Source of the DNA: Brienomyrus brachyistius
Lineage: Eukaryota > Chordata > Actinopteri > Osteoglossiformes > Mormyridae
Length of the DNA stretch: 64,000 nt
Assembly (NCBI RefSeq): GCF_023856365.1
Contig: NC_064538.1
Span: 3,489,832 to 3,553,831, forward strand
Direction: 5' to 3'
How positions within the stretch are numbered: the stretch's first letter is position 1; every line of letters begins with the position of its first letter. This document shows, one piece after another, positions 24,201 to 37,395 of the stretch. The notes beneath the pieces were generated by a model, which saw only the letters and a list, made by a program, of their open reading frames with translations, ran no database searches and was not told the DNA's origin. A program made the translations under genes and the position numbers.

Positions 24201-25162
24201 TGCTTGTGTTACTTCAGTCGGATCTCCAGTTATATCTTCAACTAAACACACATAAAAATCTGCTGCTGCTGCTGTTTTCAGTAAATAAGGAAACGGTAAT
24301 ATGATTATTTCCTCACATCTTTAGTATGTCAAGAAGCTGATATATTCTGGAGAGCATATCTTTTGCCTGCTGATCTGCAGGGGGTGTAATTGCTCAGGAG
24401 TGGAGTAACTCTGAGGGAAATGTAAAAAAAAACCCATCTGGAGTTATATACTTTAGGTTTAATGAGGAACTCTTTCAAGTTCAAGTTGAGCTCAAGGTCA
24501 CAAGATTAATTTGTGGAACAATCCAGATTAAATGCAAAGGTACCACTATGAGGTTTGTCCATTAGGATTACATACGTTTCACTTTGAATTAAGCTGATCT
24601 TAAATAATGGCGTTTCTTTTTCCTACTTTACCATTTTTATTTCACGCCGCAGTCTGGGGCTGTGGTTAATCAGCGGAGATGAATCCACACTGTTCAAAAG
24701 CTGGAACCAAAATGAAATCCTTCACACACATTCTGCTGTGAGAATCAATCACGTTAGTGAATTAAAGACATCTAAATGAGGTTCTCCCGGCTGGAGATTG
24801 GGAAGATGGATGGAAGGAGAGACTTGGCATAAGGCATTACAAAATGAGAGTCCCTAAACAATGAATTTAAAGATTTTTCTTTGAATTCTTAACAGCCGGG
24901 ATAATAGTGACTAATGAACTGAAACTATGACAAAACATTGTAGCATGAGGTCCCAGAGGGAGCCCTGCTGATATGTATTCATACTTAGTCTTTACATCCA
25001 GCAACATATGCAACAGAATAAATTATTGGAATTATAACCTGAAAATATATAAACCAAAATAGTATCACTCATTTATGACGTGAGCCATCATTTTGGTATT
25101 TAAAAATAATCAGTTTAAGAAATGGGAATACATTTAGCATGTGCTTATTTTTAGATGTTTGT
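24201..25162 (+). other. Intronic stretch, nothing recognised
   Basis: AT-rich unique-looking DNA with a short CTG run near 24263. No exon or repeat family is seen. Confidence 0.5.
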
Positions 25163-25261
25163 CCATCCATCCATCCATCCATCCATCCATCCATCCATCC
25201 ATCCATCCATCCATCCATCCATCCATCCATCCATCCATCCATCCATCCATCCATCCATCCA
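25163..25261. repeat. (CCAT)n microsatellite, about 25 units
   Basis: An uninterrupted CCAT/TGGA tetranucleotide array of 99 bp. Fish SINE copies nearby end in short TGGA arrays, so the array may have grown from a SINE tail on the minus strand, but no SINE body is recognisable next to it. Repeated SIHP/WMDG frames are translations of the array. Confidence 0.97.
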
Positions 25262-26324
25262 CTTTCAAAGACCCAGAGTGTAAATCCCAGGACAGCAGCA
25301 AGGCAAGGTGCCGCTTCAACATGACCTCTTCAGTCCTGGTTCCTTACAAGTATTTACACAGTCTCTTGGTTATGAAGGTAGGAAAAGTAAAGCGGTAAGT
25401 GTTAGGGTGGGGCAGGGTGTTAAACAGGCATGTGCATGGGTGGGGTTGGAGTTCGGGGTGGCACCTGCCCCTCTGCCCAAATGATTGAAAGTGCCCCCGT
25501 TTTCAGGTTCTAAGTGCTCTTGTCAGTAACTGACAATTACTTAGAAGATACCAAATGGAACCGTCATCCCCCCGGTTGGGAAAATTTACTGAGGGACCCT
25601 CCTTTCCTGGTTGGCAAAATCTAAGCCAAGGACACTGTTTGAGCACCTGCTTGCCCCCCCTCCCCGCCCCCCCATTCTGCATGTGAACACCAGCCCCTCA
25701 AAGTCCGTGACAGTCACTGGTGTTATGGCTGATAGCATGTAACAAAAGATGGATAAATTAAGCTGTAAGATTAGTGTCGCCCTCCAAGGCAGGGAAATAC
25801 TCAATCTGAGGGCCTCTGAGACAATGTGGCTGCTTTATGGTGAGCGAGTGGGGAAACGCTACATTAACATTAACGGTGAGCAACTGTTTGCCGCTGGACG
25901 CTAACGTAGAGCTTTCCAGTTCCAGTTGTAATTCTCAGATCAATAGGATCTGACACATCCATCCCTTCCCAGAGCAATCCGCCGCCTCCATTAGCCGAAT
26001 TCCCTTGACGGTGTGCTGAAAGGTAATTGCACGACTGCTGCATTTTCCCAGCGCACTAACTTACAGTGATGTACTTTCCAGAAACGCTGGCCCAAAAACC
26101 GAGAACGGCGTGATAATTGGGAGGTTTCCCTTGGCTCCATGTCCTTCTCTGCACACGCCAGCTCGACATGCTTGTGAACGTTCTATTTTTTATTTTTTTA
26201 TTAACTGATTCGGGTTTTACAAATTCCTCTGATCAGCTGGAGGCATGACGATGCGGAGCGGTTAAGGCATCAGAGCCGCGACAGGGAGTCTAGGGGCTGG
26301 ACACTTTATGCGTATTGGCACTGG
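25262..26324 (+). other. Intronic stretch with C-rich patch
   Basis: A C-rich patch lies at about 25652-25672. The segment 25900-26200 is balanced in composition and repeat-free and could be regulatory. A tRNA-like A-box string (GCGGAGCGGTTAAGGCATC near 26256) hints at a SINE scrap but has no B box. No exon is seen. Confidence 0.45.
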
Positions 26325-26646
26325 CTACACCCCCCACAAAGATATGAATACAAATCTCTCTGCAATGTGATTTTTGACATTGTTGGGACATTTTTTTTCA
26401 GTCCCCACGAGGGCAAACTCAATTTAATAAAAATATGTGAATGCAATTGAAAAACTAGAAATGCTAAAAGTCCTGTATTTTGCTTGGTTACTTATGGTTA
26501 AAGGTTAGGGCTGGATGGGGGTTAAGGTTGAAATTGATGGATTTAGGGTTATGTGCATAGAAAGGAATGGGTGGTCCCCACAAAGACATGAATACAAAAT
26601 TTGTGTGTGTGTGTCTGTGTGTGTGCGCGTGCATGTGTGTGTGTGT
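26325..26646. repeat. Dispersed teleost repeat bounded by direct repeats and a TG microsatellite
   Basis: The words CCCCACAAAGATATGAATACAAAT near 26332 and CCCCACAAAGACATGAATACAAAA near 26576 are direct repeats at the two ends. Between them lie TTGTTGGGACATTTT, GTCCCCACGAGGGCAAAC and a GGTTAGGGCTGGATGGGGGTTAAGG block. A TG/CG microsatellite follows at 26602-26646. I remember this string of words as a common teleost repeat; its class is unknown to me. Confidence 0.55.
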
Positions 26647-27090
26647 TCTCTTTGTGCTCCAACGTGGTTGTGTGTTGTATAGTGCTTATGTGGTTTGAAG
26701 AGGGAGATGGGAGTGTTGCTCTCCTTCTTACTGAATTATTGAACATTGCATCGCCTACATGTTGTATATGAACTAAAACAAACTCACTCATGTTTTTGAA
26801 ACTACATTTCTGTCATTTTAGGAAATCAGTCCAGGACACCAAACCAAAACAGATGACAGGCAAATTGCTTACCTAAAAAGTTTGGTCTTTTTTCTTTAAA
26901 ATTTGTCCCCGGAATAATAGTAAACAAGCACATACACATAAGTACACACACAGAAAGACACAGGCGGAGGCATATTCTGCTTGAGTATTGCTGACATAAG
27001 TGCTTTTTGAAGCGGTGGGAAAATATAGTTTTGCTAAATAAACAGAGCACAATCCTGAACTGTCTGAGAGGGCAACGAGAGTTTATGGGC

Positions 27091-27110
27091 GGGGGGGGGG
27101 GGGGGGGGGG
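27091..27110. repeat. G20 homopolymer
   Basis: An uninterrupted run of 20 G inside intron 1, one of the longest homopolymers in the window. Confidence 0.95.
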
Positions 27111-27385
27111 TGGTTGGTGGTGCGTATATACTATATGTGTATTATATAACTTTAATCTCCTTCTTTTAAAGAATGCATGTCTATGATTAAAAGTCTTATA
27201 AACCCTTTGGAAAAAATCTGAGGCAGATTATAGAATAATGGTGCTAGTTGCTACTCTGTAGGAGTGTCACATATAAGACAGTGTCAATTATCCGACTAAA
27301 CTTTTCCAAACATCCATTCAGAAAGGATTCCTGTTTGTGTTTTTTGTGAGCGAGTGAACTGTCAGTACTCAGTGGAGCTTCCAAA

Positions 27386-27634
27386 ATGGTTTACGTAGAT
27401 AATAGGTTTATACCTGACCTGGAGCATTTCCGAAACCATCCTCAAAAGTACAAAAAAGCCGTCATAGATCAGGAAAAGAGCAGAGAAGTTAAAGCATATG
27501 TTTTAGTCCCTGACCACCTGCTAGCCTTTAAGGATCCCAGCACCAAGAGTGGTTCTTTGGCTGAACGTGTCAAAATCTCAATGAGCTGTCAGTGTTCTGT
27601 GTCTGAATCAAACACCTCTGATATAAATAGCTAG
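27386..27634 (+). CDS. Small open frame of 82 codons, doubtful
   Basis: The frame begins MVYVDNRFIPDLEHF and ends in SNTSDINS. It is unlike most open frames here in having a balanced, non-repetitive composition with a Lys/Glu/Asp-rich first half (PQKYKKAVIDQEKSREV). The ATG has A at -3 and G at +4, a strong initiation context. Possible acceptor AGs (TGTCAG, ACTCAG) preceded by a T-rich stretch lie 12-25 bp upstream, so it could be a terminal exon. No domain is recognised. Its length is within what chance gives in 64 kb, so it may well be spurious. It lies inside intron 1 in the same orientation as the host gene. Confidence 0.2.
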   Translation: MVYVDNRFIPDLEHFRNHPQKYKKAVIDQEKSREVKAYVLVPDHLLAFKDPSTKSGSLAERVKISMSCQCSVSESNTSDINS

Positions 27635-27639
27635 TTAGA

Positions 27640-28779
27640 AACCCTGGGTTTCTAAAAGCAGTAAAATGGAAGGGATTTAATTCGGGGTACAAATAATTTC
27701 AGCTTCATGCTTTATCAGGGTTCTTACTTCTCCTTCTCTCCCACTGAGAAGCACTCTGACTTATGCTCTTTCATAGCACTCAGAATCCAGGGACATGCCT
27801 CAAATACGGTGGCAAAAAGTACAGGATTTAAAGGCTGTGTCAGCTAGATATGAGGCTGACTGAGCACTTAGGCCTCAAAGTACGAATTTATTCAGAAAAT
27901 GCAGTCTGGTGAGTACATTTCCATTATGAAAAATCCATTCTGGTAATGAATATTCGAAAACTCATCTACGAAGCTGACATCATTTCAGAGAGATGCAGTT
28001 AAGCGAGTTACTTTGCTCAAACCTACAGTGTTATTGTGAAGCATGGAACCTATTAATTACATCCCTATATATACCATATATATATGAGTCCTGCTTTCTC
28101 TGATTTTCCGCGTTTCTCAGTTGTGTTTCTGGCATATTGTATTTGACGGATCTGAGGAACAACTGAATGACGTCACGTTTGCACGATATCGTGCAGTAAT
28201 TAATGACACAGACTCACAGCTAGTTAAAACCGAACCTTCAGCAGTATGAAATCATAAGCTGCTGTAGGTGTCAGCCAAGTGAAATATATACAATATGGGC
28301 AGATCATGATTAAACTATTTATATATTATAAATACAATTTCCAATATATAATTAGTGTGTAAATATATATACAGTAAAATATAAGGAAGACAGCTGACTC
28401 TGTGCTGTCCGTCAAAAAGTAATTAATACCCACTGCATATCTTATTCTGAATGGCGCAGGATATTCCTTGTTTTTAACTGTCGTTCCTGATGACCTTCCA
28501 TGTGACATTAACAGTTTTCCCGGAAAGTATAAACATCAGCATATTTATGAGCTGTGCTGCAGTCAGGGTGTCAGATATATGAGATGGGAATTAAAGAGCT
28601 CCTGGCACTGGGGGAATGAATCAGGGACCAGTGTCATCACTCTGCTGGGATTTACTGCTTCATCAGAAGCACACATTTCACAGTACGAGCTCCTTCAGTT
28701 TAGCTGCAGCCGGCATTTCCATACAAACCCTGCATATATTTAGACAATAATAAAATTTTAGCGTGTTTTTGATCTGCGA
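27640..28779 (+). other. Intronic stretch, nothing recognised
   Basis: AT-rich with short TATA-type runs near 28070 and 28320-28380. No exon or repeat family is recognised. Confidence 0.5.
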
Positions 28780-28898
28780 TGCGTTGGCACCCCATTCAGG
28801 GTTATTTCCTGCCTTGTGTCTGTAGCCTCCAGGACAGGCCCTGGACCGCAGTGACCCTGATAAGGACAAGCGGCTACGAACAATGGATGGATGGATGA
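28780..28898 (+). mobile_element. SINE 3' fragment with TGGA tail
   Basis: This segment holds only the 3' part of the SINE family: a GGCACCCCATTCAGGG body end, CTCCAGGACAGGCCCTGGACC, and AGGACAAGCGGCTACGAACAATGGATGGATGG. It is a 5'-truncated copy, as expected from incomplete reverse transcription. Confidence 0.75.
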
Positions 28899-28904
28899 TT
28901 TATG

Positions 28905-29030
28905 ATGATTTATACTTTATTGATCCCAGGGTGAAATTATTCTCCAAACAGCAGCGAGGTACCTAAAGTGCACAAATGCAAACATATAGTGCAAAACAAA
29001 CTGCAAAGACAGCACAGATTGAAATGCATT
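28905..29030 (-). mobile_element. Possible LINE 3' tail fragment
   Basis: TTTATACTTTATTGATCCCAGGGTGAAATTATTCTCCA followed by GTGCACAAATGCAAACATATAGTGCAAA resembles, on the minus strand, the 3' end of fish non-LTR retrotransposons (GGGATCAATAAAGTATAAA). The similarity is from memory and the 5' extent is unclear. Confidence 0.4.
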
Positions 29031-29186
29031 TGAAGTGCATTTAATGGACTATTTTATACATTTAATAGATAGAAATGCTAGCATAAAAGCCTTTGCATCA
29101 AATATGATGAGAACCTTAAATGCACAGCAGCAATAGTCCAATCCAGTGGAAAGCATATCGCTGCAGCAAGAAACCTTGTGTCAAAT

Positions 29187-29349
29187 GGGGGGGGGGGGGC
29201 AATGTCGAGTAGGAGGGGCAATGTCAAGTAGGAGGCGCAATGCGGGAGAAGTTTATAACTATTACCATCTGATAACCTAATCCTAACCCCCGTTATAAAC
29301 CCCTCCCACCCCTCATGATGAACCCCTCTTGCTCGACATTGCCCCTCCC
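29187..29349. repeat. Hairpin-forming inverted repeat with short tandem units
   Basis: The left arm GGGGCAATGTCGAGTAGGAGG (after a G13 run) is the inverted complement, with few mismatches, of the right arm CCTCTTGCTCGACATTGCCCC near 29325-29346. A second inner pair (GGGAGAAGTTTATAAC / GTTATAAACCCCTCCC) extends the stem, leaving a loop of about 35 bp. The left arm also contains about three tandem copies of a unit of roughly 20 bp starting CAATG. It looks like a MITE, but I see no clear target duplication. Confidence 0.6.
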
Positions 29350-32147
29350 AGCTGACAGCCGTCTCTGGGCTGCAGCAATATACACTTGAATCCAGCAGAT
29401 CTGTAGTACACAGGATCAACCTGGACATACCTTGTAAAGCTGCTACTGGTCCAAGCCACCGTGAACTTGCATGACCAGTAGTCCAACTCCCTCTTGGTCA
29501 GGCTTCAGTCATGCTCCAGCAGGTCTACAACATTGGTCTTGCTTTGTTGACTAATACCTCGAATCAAGTTCCGCACCTTTGTGGTGCGATACATGGTTGC
29601 TAAGGGAACGGCACCACCATCCTAACATCTCCCTATCTGACCATTCTCTTCTTAAGAGTCACTATGGTCACCACGGTCATGTCAGGATGTCTGACTATTC
29701 CAGGTATCAAAGGCCAGATATCAAAATGTTTTTCTCCTTGGTTCTTGTGCATTGAGGCACCCTTTCCCTGAACTAGAAAAAGGGCTTGTAATGTCCCTCT
29801 TTTCAAGAAAAGACATGAAATTCACCTGTGATTATGTTCTTTGTTCATTCAACAAATAGCGGGTTTCATGGTTCTTTGCTCTTGTGCAATTCTCTCATGA
29901 TTCCCAGGCCATCTCGCTTATTTTATACCACGTAACTCCCGGTCACATCCAGTATGCAGAGTCCCTCACAGCCCTCGAGAAATGACGTAAGACCAAGCCA
30001 GAAGGAAAGAAAGCGGAAAAGAGATCTCAAAACTGTTATCTCTCCTAGACAGCTATGACATCAGTGTCTTTTACAGGCAGATTCAGAAGACGCATCTGGG
30101 GGCTTGACGCAGTGCAAGACCTCACTGCGCATGTGGGCAGTGTATCACTTAAGAGTATGGCCTGCTGTAGTGCTCTGTGGTTACAGGCCTGTCAGTAGAG
30201 CATGACAACAACTTGCATTAAACTGTTGCTTAAAGATATTTCATCTATCAACAGTATGCTCATGAAAGTGAGTTTATGGGAAGAGGTCACGTTAAAAGTG
30301 TTTAAAAGTGTCTAATGTAGTTTACTGAGAACTACAGTGACGTACGAAATTGCTCCAGTACAATAGACTTTCTTTGTACAAACTTCTACGTTTGCTTTAA
30401 TAAAGGTTTCAGTTAAGCAAATTAAATGTTAAACAGTGATGACTGGGGCACCGCACCCCTCAAAGTATCTAGAGAATAAAGTATGCTTAAACATGTTAAA
30501 CATAAATTAATTAGATAATGGAAAATAATTATGAAATATAATTTGTTGACTTGTGCAATGTGCCTGTTAGTCTTTCAGCATTCATTAAAAATTGATTCCA
30601 AATTGTATTTGGTCCATTTCTGTGCGAATACATATACTGCCAGTATTGCCATGTCTCACAAACACGCAACCTCACCCCCGAAGAAGGTGTGCGAAATGGG
30701 GGGGGGGCAATCAGGCCCAAAAATAAGCGCAATATACAGAGCCACATAAGCAGAGCTTGTCCTGTGTTTACCATACTGTGTGTGGTTCTAAAGTTTTAAT
30801 TTATCATTTTCTTTTGTTAGTGTAACAATATATAACTCCTTAAGGCTTGCCATAAACTCAGTTTGATTCTTTGTAGCACATTTTACACAAATTATTGGAC
30901 ACTGAACTCATAATTATCTCAAACACAAAGAAAATATCTGAGAGAGAGAGAGAGAGAGACTAAATTATTTGACATATCTGCATGCAAAGAACTGGTAATT
31001 AACCTTTAGCAACCCATTCCATATCAAATTCAGGCATAATTTAAATGAAGCGATGTAAAATAATGTAAATTCTTTAATCAAGTGAGTTAGCCAACATGCC
31101 TGAAACTAGCCAACAAGGAAACTAGTGAATTTATGTGTGAATCAGGAGAAGAATGTGGCGATTCAGCAACAGTAAGAAACCTGAAAAGTACAGCTTGTTT
31201 TGGAAAACAGCAGCAGTTTTCATCATGGGGACCCTCTCCTCCTCCCCCCCCCCCCAACAAATGCTTTGGAAAAACCAAAATACCATTAAAATATCATATA
31301 CCATGTTATAATGTATGGACAGTAGGACGGTATGAAAAATTAAATAAGATTGCAATTAAGATTGTGTTAAATGTCAGTCCATTGATCAATGATGGGCTGG
31401 GACTGTAGGATAATTATCATTAATATTTGAATTTCTTCAAATGATAAATCTGCTTATAAAAATTAGGATTAGAGAAAAAGCCCAAGAATCACAACCTCAA
31501 AATGCAACCCGCAGCTCAATGAAATTATAAGCAACTTGAGGGGAAATAAAGTCCAAGGTGGCTTATAATAAGCGGCACTTAGCCGGGCTGCTCTCCGCAG
31601 CTCGGCAGGCAGCTCACCTTGGCCGCTCTCCAATTAGGTTTTTTTTATTCCTGGGGTTAATACAAAATTGCATATCAGAATTCATTTTTACTTAACTAGC
31701 CTAGTTGAGTTCCACCCCTGACTAGTTATGGCAAATGGAAATACACGTATATTCCTACATATTCCTTATTCACAAGTCAAAAGCGGTTTAATATTCTTCT
31801 AACATCATAACTGTTCTCAGGGAAGAAAAAACATTAAGATATAATCCCACATACCCTCAGAAATTTGACACCGGTGACCTACTTTGTATGTGAACGAGTA
31901 TGAAAAAGCGTTTTGTGATAATCGATCCTCTGCTGTAACTGAATGCTGAATATTTCACGGACATCGCTGATTTAAAACCACGCGTCATTTTCTTAGCCAT
32001 CCAGGTCTGAGCTGCAGGGTAATGGACAGTCTGTAAAATGTAGATTATTGGGAGAATTATTTATCGAGCGGAAGACTGAAATGTTAAAATCATGAAATGC
32101 AGACTATATAGTCAGAAATATATGATGTTTTGAAAAGTTGCTAGTTG
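29350..32147 (+). other. Intronic stretch, mostly nothing recognised
   Basis: The part 29350-29720 has a repeat-like look (gene-desert style words such as CACTATGGTCACCACGGTCATG) but I cannot name a family. There is a short GA run at about 30942-30959 and a C12 run at 31244-31255. The block around 31440-31680 (repeat-free, with CAATTAGG and TTAATAC words) is a possible regulatory segment. No exon is supported. Confidence 0.45.
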
Positions 32148-32157
32148 CCCCCCCCCC

Positions 32158-32258
32158 ATCCTGTCTTGTGCCTGTAGCTTCTGGGATGGGCTCCGGACCC
32201 CTGTGACCCTGAATAGAACAAGCAGTTACAGAAGATGGATGGATGGATGGATGGATGG
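32158..32258 (+). mobile_element. SINE 3' fragment with TGGA tail
   Basis: After a C10 run the sequence reads ATCCTGTCTTGTGCCTGTAGC, CTTCTGGGATGGGCTCCGGACC, then AGAACAAGCAGTTACAGAAGATGGATGGATGG. It is the 3' part of the same SINE as at 11211 and 33058, 5'-truncated, with about five TGGA units at the end. Confidence 0.75.
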
Positions 32259-33045
32259 CATGAACTAGACACCAAGCTGACCACTTATCTGCATGATAAA
32301 CATGAGAAAAGATCTGTGTTATATAACAGGAAATGACAGCCGGCAAATTCACTGGTGTCAGGTCTCACGTTGTAGCCCTGAGACTCACGGTATCTCATGG
32401 CCATGAGGTCACACAAAAATGTGTATCGGTCATCGGTATCGTACTGTAATGTACAATAAAACCCAACCTTTTTTGATTGCTCACTGTTTTCTCCAAATTG
32501 TACAAGTTTATTTTAATCGCCCATCTCACCGGTTTTATTGCAGCTGGGTTGATATGAAGTTTATTATAATTATTAAGTATATATACAGTGAAAATATATA
32601 CACACTCAAAATACCAGAAATAACTGACCTGAGTGTATGAACTGCTTCATACAACAATGTGCAAAGGGGCATTTTGTATTTGGTCACTGGTCACTGTGCA
32701 GGACTTGTGTCTGTCATTCCCAAGCTGAGCTGATGCTGTATCGGCCACAAAAGGAAGCCCTACATCATACTAATGAATTACTGTGGTCTAAAACCAAGGG
32801 TTCCAGTTTGGTTGGCCAACTCTTGTACTGCATGTGCAGTTTCAGGGGGCCCATCAGTAAAATATTCCACCCATTGTGAGTAAAGGATCCTTCTTTCTGT
32901 CAATAGAATTTACCAGTGGGACCCCCCATGCTCCCCCTCAATAAAAGAAATGTTGGTGCCTTTCTCTCTTGTAAGGTGCATTCTGGGCTTTTACTCTGGC
33001 CTGTCACGTTTTGGGTAGCAGCCACCATCTGTATTTTCAGCCTGT
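32259..33045 (+). other. Intronic stretch, nothing recognised
   Basis: No exon or repeat family is supported. Composition is AT-rich to about 32640 and then balanced. Confidence 0.5.
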
Positions 33046-33278
33046 GATTCTGCATTAGGGGCGGTGCAGTGGTTAGGGTGAGGGGGAGACATGGTGGTGC
33101 AGTGGTTAGCACTGTTGCCTCACACCTCTGGGACCCGGGTTCGAGTCTCCGCCTGGGTCACATGTGTGTGGAGTTTGCATGTTCTCCCCATGTCGTCGTG
33201 GGGTTTCCTCCGGGTACTCCGGTTTCCCCCTACAGTACAAAAACATGCTGAGGCTAATTGGAGTTGCTAAATTGCCCG

Positions 33279-33330
<52 letters not shown>

Positions 33331-33494
33331 TGAGTGAATGGTGTGTGAGTGTGCCCTGCCGATGGGCCGGCCTCCTATCCTGGGTGGTTCCCTGCCTCGT
33401 GCCCATTGCTTCCAGGATAGGCTCCAGACCCCCCACAACCCAGTAGGATAAGCAGTTTGGAAAATGGATGGATGGATGGATGGATTCTGCATTA
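33046..33494 (+). mobile_element. Full-length tRNA-derived SINE with perfect 12-bp target duplication
   Basis: The 12-bp word GATTCTGCATTA flanks the element on both sides (33046-33057 and 33483-33494). The head carries TGGTGCAGTGGTTAGC (A box) and GGGTTCGAGTCTCC (B box). The body includes GTTTGCATGTTCTCCCC and AAAAACATGCTGAGGCTAATTGG. A (GT)n run of about 24 units (33282-33329) has expanded at the GTAGGTGTG site. The tail is AGGATAAGCAGTTTGGAAAA plus a TGGA array. Uniquely, the A-box head occurs twice (33061 and 33095). It is the best-preserved copy and probably the most recent insertion. Confidence 0.93.
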
Positions 33495-34059
33495 TCATTC
33501 ATCACCCTGTTGGTGCTTTTTTCAGCTCGGAAATTTGGACATTATCCAGCGTTACAGGCACACTGTGATTCCACCTCCGGTTTTTGCTTTTTCGCTTTGT
33601 TCAAGATCATTTCCCAAAAAGCAGTAACCCAGTCCAGCGTCACTGTTTCTATAAATATATGTCTTGTCCGTTGACTGTGGCCTTTTGCAGCCACCGTCAG
33701 TGGAAATCATACACCCTGTTTTTACCAGACACACTTCTGGGACATGTGACTGCATTCCTGAAATCAGCTTTCAGCAGATGTTACTAAAATCCCTTTACAC
33801 CTTCTTACCTGCCTCTTGGAAGCCTTGATGTAAAAAGACACGACAGATTCTAAGTAAATATTTAATATGCTTCTGGCTGGCCTGTCATTTCCAGATATTT
33901 GAATTAAGGAGAAATGTTTATTGCCTGCATGTCAATGAGCTCCACTTTGAAATGGTTCACACTGACATTCTTGTAGTTTATTAAAATTGTGGCCCAAAGG
34001 AGTGGACCAATAACACTGAGGGGGGCGGTTGGGGGTGCACATTATCAAAGGCACCCAAT
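33495..34059 (+). other. Intronic stretch, nothing recognised
   Basis: No exon or named repeat is seen. Open frames of about 67 codons on both strands look incidental. Confidence 0.5.
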
Positions 34060-35257
<1,198 letters not shown>

Positions 35258-35259
35258 TA

Positions 35260-37330
35260 TATGAATGAAACATTCCAATGTATTTGTGCAACTGGCAAAA
35301 AAAAAAGCATCATTCGTCTTGCATGCACTTCGATGGCTTCTTATCTTGTTGCAGGTGCAGAATAAGGTGAGCGGGGACACCACGAGCTACTTAAAAACGG
35401 AAAGCCTCCAGTGCTTGGCTAATTAGATAAATTCTTCTTGCGCTTTAACTTGATTGAAAGACTCATTCAGCTGATTGACATTAACATTAATGACACATGC
35501 ATGATTATAGGAAGCTCATAAATCAGCACACAGCAAGAAGTCAGTGCTTCATTCAAATTAATCCATGTCCTCTTAATTGAATGATAGTTTACATACCTGT
35601 ACTAGCTGGCAGTGGATTATCTGCTGGCCGTAGTGTACAATGTCTTATTCCGTGTTCTTCCCGGCCTGAGTTCCAGACTCTCTGCACTGGATACACAGTT
35701 ACGAAAGATACTCTTACACTATGGCTTGGTGATTTATCCATATTTATATTTTGTGACAAATCTGTCAGTGGAGACTGGTGCATGACGACGCAATTACACA
35801 AGCTGTTAGGAGCAGCGAGTGAGGCATTAGTCACATGACCAGGCCTGAGACTTAAAGCTCTCTCACCTCATTAACCGCATAATCGTACGCATTTTGCAGT
35901 TAAAGACATTTACACTGATAAGTGGTTTCCTCCGCAGTTTGATAAAATTGGGAAAACCATGTTCATCTTTCATTTTCATTTCCAGTAAAAATTTGGATGA
36001 CGTTTGACAGATATCACTAAAAAACTACAATAAATCAGTCATTCAAAAGTGCACTTTTCATACAAAGTACGCCAGCACAATGTACAGATATAAAAAGAAA
36101 TAAAACAGAGGATGAAGTAAAAACAATATTAATATTCCTATTTACTGATTATATGTTAAATGTTAGTGTTTTCATGCATTGTGCATAATATTACTGTGTC
36201 TATCATTACATTCTATAGTCCGTTTTCTTAAACTGGGTTGTATGTATACTGCTGTGCACTTTCTTGTACGTAGTGCTTAGCACAACACAGAGAACATGGA
36301 GAAAACGAAATAAGAATTATCACTGTAATTATTAAATATGGACGTTGTGTACGAGGCAGTGAAAACACGGACAGTCCGTGTTAGATAAATTGCACCGAGA
36401 TGCTGTTTTTCCTACTACCAGACGGTGGCGGTGTTGTGTCAAGAATAAACCAAATCTCAACTATACCTATTTACGTTACATACATTGGCGCATGTGCCGA
36501 ACACCCTGTATAGAATGCCATTGACTTTTTGCTTTAAAACAAATCTCTGCAACTCGTAATAGTTCTGCGTGTGTCCTTTGTAGTTGTTGGTGGTAATAGT
36601 GATATTTATGTGAATGAAAAGGAGTGCAACATTTGTCTGAAAAGAAGATCAAGGCCTTGAAGTGAAATGCGTGCTGGGGGATTTGTTCGAAAAAGCCTCT
36701 CTTTTCGTGCCCTTGCTTTCGGGCCAGATCCCCGCTCCTCTCACCCCAACTTCCTGTCCCACAAACACAAGCCAGGAAGTGTATCACCCTCCCCAATACA
36801 CACACACACACAATAAAGTGTTTGCTGCCAAAAAATATACTCTTTTTCACAGAGCTAATACTTCATGCTTCTCTGTCATTCAGCGGTACTAATATTATTC
36901 AGCAAAGCATCATCTGAATTATAATGTGTAAGAAAAAGCTGGACAAAACTGTAAACTTTAGAAAATATAGTTATGAAAACGCTTTGAGGACTCTGACTAA
37001 AAGCTTGAAAATGTATGTAACTGTGATCACATCTTATAATAAGAATTTCAGAAAGCTGAAATGTTCCAATCAATGTTTATGTGGTGCATTCAAACGCAGA
37101 GGAGCAGGAAATAAACAGTTATGACTCAAGAACGGTACCTTGTGCTTTATAGTTGCTACTATTGAGAGAACAGGTGGATCGAACTCTCCGGAAAGACGCC
37201 CGCGTCTGGACCAATAGGGACGTTTCTCAACCGGGTTTGCAGAATTAACCTGGTTAGTGTACCTTACTAATGCGCAAAAAGGATCAAGTTCCTTACATGA
37301 AGTTGCAGCTCAGATGCTAATACAGCTAGC
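35260..37330 (+). other. Intronic stretch with a possible conserved AT-rich block
   Basis: The part 35400-35580 is repeat-free and dense in homeodomain-type words (GCTAATTAGATAA, ATTAACATTAATGAC, CAAATTAATCC, TCTTAATTGA), so it is a candidate enhancer. A short CA run lies at about 36797-36812. Nothing else is recognised and no exon is supported. Confidence 0.4.
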
Positions 37331-37392
<62 letters not shown>

Positions 37393-37395
37393 TAA

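Noticed and set aside
25069..25398. Repeated SIHP / WMDG frames
   Set aside because: They translate the CCAT array; no exon signals are present.
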